From assembly GCF_008365275.1 (NCBI RefSeq), contig NZ_CP043504.1:682001-746000 (forward strand): a stretch of 64,000 nt of DNA, read 5' to 3'. The notes below the pieces were generated by a model, which was given only the letters and a program-made list of their open reading frames with translations, searched no databases and had not been told where the DNA came from. Shown in pieces: positions 58,138 to 64,000 of the stretch. This DNA is from Protaetiibacter larvae. Its GTDB lineage: Bacteria > Actinomycetota > Actinomycetes > Actinomycetales > Microbacteriaceae. Each line of letters opens with the position of its first letter. The stretch's first letter is position 1. The position numbers and the translations under genes are program-made.

Positions 58138-58485
58138 GTGAGCGAACCCGACGCGACCCCCCACGGCGATCCCGAGGTGCCCGAGGTGCCCGTGGACCCC
58201 GAGGTGCCCGAGAGCACGGGACCGAGCGAGGCCACCATCCGCCGCGCGCCGAAGCTCGGGGTGTTCCTCGTGGTCGGCGGGGTGCTCGGGGCGCTCGTGA
58301 CGCTCATCCTCACGAGCCTCTTCCCGGTCGACGAGAACGTGGGCTTCGCGGCCCTCTACGGCTACTTCCTGGTCTACGGCATCCCCGCGGGGGTGCTCGT
58401 CGGCGCCCTCATCGGCCTCGCCTTCGACCGGCGCAGCAAGCGCCGGGCCCGCACCGTGACCGTCGAGCACGAACGCATCGACTGA
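58138..58485 (+). CDS. Two-helix hypothetical membrane protein
   Basis: A 115-residue protein. Residues 1-38 are Pro/Glu-rich (PEVPEVPVDPEVPES) and probably disordered; two transmembrane segments follow (about 41-62 and 71-94), and the C-terminus is basic (FDRRSKRRARTVTVEHE). No domain recognised. GTG start with GGAGG 11 bases upstream inside the preceding gene, so it is likely co-transcribed with it. It is convergent with purF. Confidence 0.7.
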   Translation: MSEPDATPHGDPEVPEVPVDPEVPESTGPSEATIRRAPKLGVFLVVGGVLGALVTLILTSLFPVDENVGFAALYGYFLVYGIPAGVLVGALIGLAFDRRSKRRARTVTVEHERID

Positions 58486-58513
58486 CGGCCCGCACCGGCC
58501 GCCGGCGTGACGC

Positions 58514-59971
58514 TCAGCTGAGCTGGTTCTTCTCCACCCACTCGAGGTACTCGGGGGTGACCGTGCCGGTCACGTACTCGCCGGTGAAGCAGCTCATCTC
58601 GAGCTCGGTGATCGGGGAGCCCTCGAGGATCGCCGACTTCATGTCCTCGACCTCCTGATAGATGAGGTAGTCGGCGCCGAGCGCCGTCGCGATCTCCGGG
58701 ATCTTGCGGCCGGATGCGATGAGCTCGGCCCGCGTCGGCATGTTGATGCCGTACACGTGCGGGTAGCGCACGGGCGGGGCCGCCGAGGTGAAGGTGACCG
58801 AGTGGGCGCCGGCCTGGCGGGCCATGTCGACGATCTCCTTCGAGGTCGTGCCGCGCACGATCGAGTCGTCGACGATGAGCACGTTCTTGCCGGCGAACTC
58901 GCTCGACATGGCGTTGAGCTTCTGCTTGACGCTCTTCTTGCGCTGCTCCTGGCCCGGCATGATGAACGTCCGGCCCACGTAGCGGTTCTTGTAGAAGCCC
59001 TCGCGGTACTCGATGCCGAGCTTGCGGGCCACCTGCATGGCGGCCGGGCGGGAGGAGTCCGGGATCGGCATCACGACGTCGATCGCCCCGGATGGCGTGT
59101 ACTTGGCGATGGTGTCGGCGAGCCGGTCGCCGAGGCGCAGGCGCGCGTCGTACACCGAGATGCCGTTCATGATCGAGTCGGGGCGCGCGAGGTACACGTA
59201 CTCGAAGGAGCAGGGGATGAGGCGCGGGTTCTTGGCGCACTGGCGCGAGTACAGCTCGCCGCTGCGGGTGATGAAGACCGCCTCGCCGGGCGCCACATCC
59301 CGCACCACCTCGTAGCCGCCCGACTCGAGCACGAGCGACTCGCTCGCCACGACCCATTCGTCGCCGACGAGCCCCTCGGTGCGTCGACCCAGGATGAGCG
59401 GGCGGATGCCGAAGGGGTCGCGGAAGGCGAGCATCCCCTGCCCCGCGATGAGCGCGATGGCGGCGTAGGAGCCCTCGACGCGTTCGTGCAGGGTCTCGAT
59501 GGCGTCGAACACCTGGTCGGGGTCGAGGTCGTCGCCCCGGATCTGCGCCTGCAGCTCGTTGGCGAGCACGTTGACGAGCAGCTCGGTGTCGGAGCTCGTG
59601 TTGAGGTGCCGGCGGTCGGTGTGGAACAGCTCCTGGGTGAGCTCGCGCGTGTTGGTGAGGTTGCCGTTGTGCACGAGGACGATGCCGTACGGCGCGTTCA
59701 CGTAGAACGGCTGAGCCTCCTGCTCCTTGGAGGCGTCGCCGCGGGTCGCGTAGCGCACGTGGCCGAGGCCCATGGTGCCGAGCAGGGTGCGCATGTCGCG
59801 CGTGCGATACGCCTCGCGCACCTGGCCCTTGGCTTTGAACATGTGCACGATCGAGCCTTCGGCGGTCGCGATACCCGTGGAGTCCTGGCCGCGGTGCTGG
59901 AGGAGGGACAGGCTGTCGTACACCTGCTGGTTGACGGGGCTCGATGAGACGATGCCGACGATGCCGCACAT
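58514..59971 (-). CDS. purF: Amidophosphoribosyltransferase
   Basis: A 485-residue enzyme committing PRPP to purines. The N-terminal nucleophile is Cys2 (MCGIVGIVS), with no propeptide; QHRGQDSTGIAT, GHVRYATRGDAS and VHNGNLTN complete the glutaminase half. The PRTase half has VVMPIPDSSRPAAMQVARKLGIEYREGFYKNRYVGRTFIMPGQ and NVLIVDDSIVRGTTSKEIVDMARQAGA. C-terminal cysteines are few (SCFTGEY), so an iron-sulfur cluster of the B. subtilis type is uncertain. Divergent from purM. Confidence 0.97.
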   Translation of the reverse strand: MCGIVGIVSSSPVNQQVYDSLSLLQHRGQDSTGIATAEGSIVHMFKAKGQVREAYRTRDMRTLLGTMGLGHVRYATRGDASKEQEAQPFYVNAPYGIVLVHNGNLTNTRELTQELFHTDRRHLNTSSDTELLVNVLANELQAQIRGDDLDPDQVFDAIETLHERVEGSYAAIALIAGQGMLAFRDPFGIRPLILGRRTEGLVGDEWVVASESLVLESGGYEVVRDVAPGEAVFITRSGELYSRQCAKNPRLIPCSFEYVYLARPDSIMNGISVYDARLRLGDRLADTIAKYTPSGAIDVVMPIPDSSRPAAMQVARKLGIEYREGFYKNRYVGRTFIMPGQEQRKKSVKQKLNAMSSEFAGKNVLIVDDSIVRGTTSKEIVDMARQAGAHSVTFTSAAPPVRYPHVYGINMPTRAELIASGRKIPEIATALGADYLIYQEVEDMKSAILEGSPITELEMSCFTGEYVTGTVTPEYLEWVEKNQLS

Positions 59972-60063
59972 GCTGCGGGCTGCTCCTGGGGTTCGAGAGG
60001 CGCGCACCGGAAGAGGTACGCCCCATCCTCCCACACGGAATCCGGATGCCGCCTGGGCGCCGG

Positions 60064-60069
60064 TACGCT
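60064..60069 (+). promoter_or_regulatory. Leaderless -10 box TACGCT for purM
   Basis: TACGCT is six bases before the GTG at 60076. Confidence 0.55.
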
Positions 60070-60075
60070 GGGCGG

Positions 60076-61194
60076 GTGACGAGCACCCCCGCAGCCCACG
60101 GCGACTCCAGCTACGCCGCCGCCGGCGTCGACACCGCGGCGGGCGACCGCGCGGTCGAGCTCATGAAGGCGTCCGTGGCGCGCACCCACGGCCCCGAGGT
60201 GCTCGGCGGGGTGGGCGGATTCGCGGGACTCTTCGACGTCTCCGCGCTGCTCGGCTACCGCCGTCCGCTGCTCGCGACCAGCACGGATGGCGTGGGCACC
60301 AAGATCGCGCTCGCGCTCGCGGTCGACAAGCACGACACGATCGGCCAGGACCTCGTGGCGATGGTCGTCGACGACATCGTCGTGGTGGGCGCGAAACCGC
60401 TGTTCATGACCGACTACATCGCCACCGGCAAGGTGCACCCCGAGCGCATCGCGACGCTGGTCGCGGGCGTCGCCCGGGCGTGCGAGGCCACCGGCACGGC
60501 CCTCGTCGGCGGCGAGACGGCCGAGCATCCCGGCCTCATGGCACCCGACGACTACGACATCGCGGGCGCCGCGGTGGGCGTCGTCGAGGCGGATGCGGTG
60601 CTCGGCCCGGACCGCGTGCAGCATGGCGACGTCGTGGTGGCGATCGCTTCGAGCGGCCTGCACTCGAACGGCTTCTCGCTCGTGCGGCACATCCTCGACG
60701 GGCGCGGCCTCTCGTACACCGACCACGCCCAGGAGCTCGGCGGCATCGTGGGCGAGGTGCTGCTCGAGCCGACCCGGCTGTACACGGCACCTCTGCTGAC
60801 GGTCATCGACGCGCTGCCGGGCGCCATCCACGCCCTCAGCCATGTGACGGGCGGCGGGATCGCGGCGAACCTCGCGCGCGTGCTGCCGAAGGGCGCGTGG
60901 GTCGAGCTCGACCGCTCCACCTGGAGCCCGCAGCCGGTGTTCCGCACACTCGCCGAGTGGGGTGGACTGAGCCTCGGTGACACCGAGGCGACGTGGAATC
61001 TCGGGGTCGGATTCTTCGCGGTGGTCGCACAGGACGCCGCGAGTTCGGTCACGCGCGCGCTCGAGGCGGCGGGTCTGCCCGCCTGGGTCGCCGGACGGGT
61101 CTCGACGGCGTCCCACGATCTCGCGGGCTTCGAGCAGGGGGCGAAGGGCGTCGACGGCGGCGCGGTGCGGCTCGTCGGTTCGTTCGCCGACTGA
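60076..61194 (+). CDS. purM: Phosphoribosylformylglycinamidine cyclo-ligase (AIR synthetase)
   Basis: A 372-residue ATP-dependent enzyme closing the imidazole ring. SYAAAGVDTAAGDRAVELMK, GGFAGLFDV, TSTDGVGTKIALAL, QDLVAMVVDDIVVVGAKPLFMTDYIATGK, LVGGETAEHPG, SSGLHSNGFSLVR and HVTGGGIAANLARVLP form the full signature. GTG start, leaderless by TACGCT. It is divergent from purF, so the two can share regulation. Confidence 0.97.
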   Translation: MTSTPAAHGDSSYAAAGVDTAAGDRAVELMKASVARTHGPEVLGGVGGFAGLFDVSALLGYRRPLLATSTDGVGTKIALALAVDKHDTIGQDLVAMVVDDIVVVGAKPLFMTDYIATGKVHPERIATLVAGVARACEATGTALVGGETAEHPGLMAPDDYDIAGAAVGVVEADAVLGPDRVQHGDVVVAIASSGLHSNGFSLVRHILDGRGLSYTDHAQELGGIVGEVLLEPTRLYTAPLLTVIDALPGAIHALSHVTGGGIAANLARVLPKGAWVELDRSTWSPQPVFRTLAEWGGLSLGDTEATWNLGVGFFAVVAQDAASSVTRALEAAGLPAWVAGRVSTASHDLAGFEQGAKGVDGGAVRLVGSFAD

Positions 61195-61249
61195 GGCGAA
61201 GCGATCGGCACTACGCCGACTGACCCTGCACGACGACCGCACCCCGACC

Positions 61250-61255
61250 TAGAGT
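61250..61255 (+). promoter_or_regulatory. Leaderless -10 box TAGAGT for the SDR gene
   Basis: TAGAGT is six bases before the GTG at 61262. Confidence 0.6.
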
Positions 61256-61261
61256 CGACGG

Positions 61262-62059
61262 GTGCGCATCGAACTGAGCGGCCGGACCGCGCTCGTCACC
61301 GGATCCACCCAGGGCATCGGGCTCGCCATCGCGGCAGCGCTCGCGGACGCCGGGGCGGCGGTCGCGATCAACGGCCGCGGAGAGGCGTCGGTCGCGACGG
61401 CGATCGGGCAGCTCTCGGCGGACGGCCCGGAGCGGCGACTGCTCGCGGCGCCCGGCGACGTCACGACCGAGGAGGGCGCCGCGGCGGTGCTCGGCGCGCT
61501 GCCGGGCGGCGTCGACATCCTCGTCAACAACCTCGGCATCTTCGAGGCGCGCCCCGCGCTCGAGATCGACGACGCCGAGTGGCGGCGCTTCTTCGAGACG
61601 AACGTGTTCTCGGCGGTGCGCCTCATCCGGCAGACCCTCCCCGGCATGATCGCGCGCGGCTGGGGCCGCGTGATCGACATCACGAGCGACTCGGCCATCG
61701 TGATCCCCGCCGAGATGATCCACTACGGCGCCACCAAGACGGCACTGCTCGCCGTCACCCGCGGCTTCGCGAAAGAGGCGGCCGGATCCGGGGTCACCGT
61801 GAACTCGGTCATCGCGGGGCCGACGCACACGGGCGGAGTCGAGGACCTCGTCTACCAGCTCGTCGATCGGGCGCTCCCGTGGGACGAGGCGCAGCGCGAG
61901 TTCATGCGCCTGCACCGCCCTCAGTCGCTGCTCGGCAGGCTCATCGAGCCCGAGGAGATCGCGAACCTGGTCGCCTACCTCGCGTCACCGCTCGCCTCGG
62001 CGACCACCGGGGCCGCCGTGCGGGTCGACGGTGGCTACGTGGACTCGATCCTGCCGTAG
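61262..62059 (+). CDS. Short-chain dehydrogenase/reductase (FabG-like)
   Basis: A 265-residue classical SDR. Cofactor loop ALVTGSTQGIGLAIAAALADAGA (about 9-31), LVNNLGIFEA, catalytic SDSAI...YGATKTALLAVTRGFA (YxxxK) and C-terminal PEEIANLVAYLASPLASATTGAAVRVDGG all fit. Substrate unknown; FabG-like redox of a hydroxyl or keto group. GTG start, leaderless by TAGAGT. Confidence 0.9.
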   Translation: MRIELSGRTALVTGSTQGIGLAIAAALADAGAAVAINGRGEASVATAIGQLSADGPERRLLAAPGDVTTEEGAAAVLGALPGGVDILVNNLGIFEARPALEIDDAEWRRFFETNVFSAVRLIRQTLPGMIARGWGRVIDITSDSAIVIPAEMIHYGATKTALLAVTRGFAKEAAGSGVTVNSVIAGPTHTGGVEDLVYQLVDRALPWDEAQREFMRLHRPQSLLGRLIEPEEIANLVAYLASPLASATTGAAVRVDGGYVDSILP

Positions 62060-62074
62060 CGGCGGGGGTACGGT

Positions 62075-62278
62075 TCAGGCGGTCTTGACGTCGTCGTCGA
62101 CGTCTTCCTCGTCGTCACCGTAGGTGTCGGCGTACTCCGGCCACTTCTCGAGGTCTTCCTCCAGGCGGGGGTTGCCGCCGAGTTCGCGCTCGAGTGCGCC
62201 GTAGTTCGTGTCCGGGCTGAAGTACTTCAGATCCCGGGCGACCTTGGTGTGCTTTGCCTTCTGACGGCCGCGCCCCAT
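62075..62278 (-). CDS. DUF3073 domain protein
   Basis: A 67-residue protein, MGRGRQKAKHTKVARDLKYFSPDTNYGALERELGG followed by an acidic tail (DDEEDVDDDV). The basic start and the YFSPDTNY block are unmistakable for DUF3073, a small actinobacterium-restricted family of unknown role. GAGGGGGT ribosome site and a TAGACT box (62331-62336) on its strand. It supports the taxonomic call. Confidence 0.92.
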   Translation of the reverse strand: MGRGRQKAKHTKVARDLKYFSPDTNYGALERELGGNPRLEEDLEKWPEYADTYGDDEEDVDDDVKTA

Positions 62279-62330
62279 GCGTGACCCCCTCGTGATTCAG
62301 GATGCCGGGTAGGGAAAAGACTCGGGCGGG

Positions 62331-62336
62331 AGTCTA
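62331..62336 (-). promoter_or_regulatory. -10 box TAGACT for the DUF3073 gene
   Basis: TAGACT on the minus strand, 52 bases before the ATG at 62278. Confidence 0.45.
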
Positions 62337-62403
62337 TCACGCACGCGGCATCCGCCCGGGTGCGGGGGCCCCGCTCCGCCGCCCACGAAGGGGCCGCGCC
62401 GGG

Positions 62404-62409
62404 TAACGT
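62404..62409 (+). promoter_or_regulatory. Leaderless -10 box TAACGT for the flavin monooxygenase gene
   Basis: TAACGT is seven bases before the GTG at 62417. Confidence 0.52.
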
Positions 62410-62416
62410 GGAGCGG

Positions 62417-63517
62417 GTGACCGACCGTCCCACCGACACCGCCGTCGTGATCATCGGCGCCGGTCAGGCGGGCCTCTCGGTCGGCTATTTCCTGCGCAAG
62501 CTCGGGCTCGATCCGGGCAACGACTTCGTGCTCCTGGATCGCGGTCCGGGTGCGGGGGGCGCGTGGCAGTTCCGGTGGGAGGCGCTGCGGCTCGGCTACG
62601 CGCACCGGGTGAACGACCTTCCCGGCATGGAGGAGCTCGGGCTGAGCTTCGACACCGCCGATCGGCATGCCCCCGCGCGCGAGGTGGTGGCCGACTACTA
62701 CCGGCAGTACGAGGAGCACTTCGGGCTGCAGGTGGTGCGCCCGGCGGATGTGACGCGCGTGACCGCGACCTTCGACGGCTTCGCGGTGACCTTCGACGAC
62801 GCATACGGCGATCAGACCGTGTCCACCCAGGTGCTGGTCAATGCGACCGGAACGTGGGGGGCGCCCTTCGTGCCCTGGTATCCGGGCATGAACGGCTTCC
62901 AGGGACGTCAGCTGCACACCGTCGACTATCGGGATGCAGAGGAGTTCCGCGGCCGCGACGTGGTCGTGGTCGGCGGCGGCACGAGCGCGATCGGCTTCCT
63001 CCTGGAGCTCGAGGGGGTCGCCGGCAGCACCACCTGGGTGGCGCGGCGCCCGGTCGAGTTCCTCGAGGAGCAGGAGCTCAACATCGAGGGCGGCACGCGC
63101 GCCGTCACGCTGCAGGATGCCGCCGCGCGCGAGGGGCTCGCGCTGCCGAGCATCGTGTCGACCACGGGCGTTCCGCGCACCCGGCGCATCCAGTCGGCGA
63201 TCGACCGCGGCCTGCTGGTCGCGAAACCCATGTTCGCCTCGATCGAGGCCGATGGCGTGCGCTGGGCGGATGGCGGCTTCCAGCACGCCGACGCCATCAT
63301 CTGGGCCACCGGCTTCCGCCCCGAGCTGCGCCATCTCGCACCGCTCAAGCTCCGCGAGCGGGCGGGCGGCGTGACGGTCGCCGGCGGTGCCGCCTACCGC
63401 AATGCGAACATCTTCTTCGCGGGCTACGGCCCCACGGCATCCACGATCGGGGCGAGTCGCGCCGGGCGCACGATCGCGCGGCAGATCGTCTCGGCGCTCA
63501 GCGCCCGCGGTTTCTGA
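62417..63517 (+). CDS. NAD(P)/FAD-dependent oxidoreductase (flavin-containing monooxygenase/CzcO-like)
   Basis: A 366-residue two-dinucleotide-fold flavoprotein. VVIIGAGQAGLSVGYFLRKLG (about 10-30) binds FAD, and VVVVGGGTSAIGFLLELE (about 192-209) binds NADPH; the ATGFRPEL stretch near the end is the FMO/CzcO ATG motif. Likely a class B monooxygenase or a putative oxidoreductase of the CzcO group; the substrate is unknown. GTG start, leaderless by TAACGT. It is divergent from DUF3073 and convergent with the permease gene. Confidence 0.86.
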   Translation: MTDRPTDTAVVIIGAGQAGLSVGYFLRKLGLDPGNDFVLLDRGPGAGGAWQFRWEALRLGYAHRVNDLPGMEELGLSFDTADRHAPAREVVADYYRQYEEHFGLQVVRPADVTRVTATFDGFAVTFDDAYGDQTVSTQVLVNATGTWGAPFVPWYPGMNGFQGRQLHTVDYRDAEEFRGRDVVVVGGGTSAIGFLLELEGVAGSTTWVARRPVEFLEEQELNIEGGTRAVTLQDAAAREGLALPSIVSTTGVPRTRRIQSAIDRGLLVAKPMFASIEADGVRWADGGFQHADAIIWATGFRPELRHLAPLKLRERAGGVTVAGGAAYRNANIFFAGYGPTASTIGASRAGRTIARQIVSALSARGF

Positions 63518-63526
63518 CCCCGGGGC

Positions 63527-64000
63527 TCAGTCCCGGCGCGTCGTGCTGCGGTTGCGGGAGTTCGCGTCGGCGGGTGCCTTCGGGGCGCGCAACGGCGGCC
63601 GCACGGGCTCGCCGCGGCGATCCTGGCCGGGCAGCGGCCGCGATCGGCGACCGTAGATGAGGTCGGAGGAGTCGAGCAGCCACGGCACGAGCGCCACCAC
63701 GACGCCGTGCACGAGCATGAGCTTGTGCCGGATGCGGCGGGCCTTGTGGTTGTGCAGCACGGTCTCCCACCAGTGCCCGACGATGTACTCGGGCAGGTAG
63801 ACGGTGACGACCTCCGCACCGTGGTCGGCGCGGTGCTGCTTGATGTACTTGATGAGCGGCATCGAGATGTCGCGGTACGGCGAGGCGAGGATGCGCATCG
63901 GCACCGTGATGTTGTGCGCCGCCCACTGGTCCAGCAGGGTGTCGCTCGCTGCGTCGTCGATCGACACGTGCACCGCCTCGATCGACTCGTGCCGCGCGGC
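63527..64000 (-). CDS. APC-family permease, C-terminal cytoplasmic region (partial)
   Basis: The start lies beyond the window; 157 residues and the stop are visible. ESIEAVHVSIDD, VPMRILASPYRDISMPLIKYIKQHRADHGAEVVTVYLPEYIVGHWWETVLHNHKARRIRHKLMLVHGVVVALVPWLL is the C-terminal domain (after the transmembrane part) of actinobacterial APC permeases that carry a USP-like soluble tail. A short Arg/Pro-rich end follows. The transmembrane body is not in view, so substrate cannot be judged. Confidence 0.72.
   Translation of the reverse strand, partial: AARHESIEAVHVSIDDAASDTLLDQWAAHNITVPMRILASPYRDISMPLIKYIKQHRADHGAEVVTVYLPEYIVGHWWETVLHNHKARRIRHKLMLVHGVVVALVPWLLDSSDLIYGRRSRPLPGQDRRGEPVRPPLRAPKAPADANSRNRSTTRRD

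Overview
The window is about 64 kb of very GC-rich (roughly 70 percent or more by eye), gene-dense chromosome. Heme genes of the coproporphyrin-dependent type (HemQ plus ferrochelatase with a C-terminal cysteine cluster), DUF3073, a septum-formation-domain protein, a sterol-carrier-like gene next to purD, a class-E-sortase-like LAxTG signal, frequent GTG starts and abundant leaderless promoters together point to an actinobacterium, most likely Microbacteriaceae. I see no rRNA, tRNA, prophage, insertion sequence or CRISPR array. It reads as ordinary chromosomal backbone with small accessory cassettes.

Layout. 1-7171: end of hemY, three small envelope proteins, then hemQ-hemH-hemC-hemD-hemB-hemL, each overlapping the next by four bases. 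7168-18000: housekeeping and accessory enzymes (DUF1304, YhdH-type oxidoreductase, serine hydrolase, phosphofructokinase, AlkA-like glycosylase, thioesterase, carotenoid-type FAD oxidoreductase, an uncharacterised 460-residue protein, an alpha/beta hydrolase). 17767-23107: an amino-acid permease and a three-flavoprotein operon that looks like organosulfur scavenging. 23212-24353: a nuclease-fold gene bracketed by two identical 62-bp palindromes. 24389-30106: RidA, Xth, PyrE, septum protein, NagD-like phosphatase, an orphan DNA methyltransferase and an RNA methyltransferase. 30196-33169: TetR, degenerate ABC and YhgE-like membrane-protein operon. 33372-45835: purA, purL, purQ and purS interspersed with GNAT-chorismate mutase-SDR, a glycine-rich surface protein, PadR, an AraC/GlxA-type regulator and GAPDH. 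45840-53150: a divergent P-loop kinase and a six-gene phosphonate uptake and degradation operon. 53248-64000: SGNH hydrolase, VOC protein, purD-purC, purF/purM divergent, SDR, DUF3073, a flavin monooxygenase and the C-terminus of an APC permease.

Pathways. Eight purine-biosynthesis genes (purA, L, Q, S, C, D, F, M) are spread over the right two thirds, and pyrE is also present. The heme block runs from 5-aminolevulinate formation (HemL) to heme (HemQ), apart from hemA and hemE, which are not in view, and hemY, of which only the end is. The phosphonate operon encodes a binding protein, an ATPase, a double permease, and an amine oxidase, C-P hydrolase and alcohol dehydrogenase that could convert aminoethylphosphonate-like compounds to phosphate plus a two-carbon product.

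The most unusual content is between genes. At least eight sequence families of inverted repeats with 15-32 bp arms recur at gene boundaries, several as near-identical copies kilobases apart, and many supply the stop codons and last residues of the neighbouring genes. At least 22 genes have a TAnnnT box exactly 6 or 7 bases before the start codon, which implies leaderless mRNAs. Three convergent gene pairs share one CTAG as overlapping stop codons.
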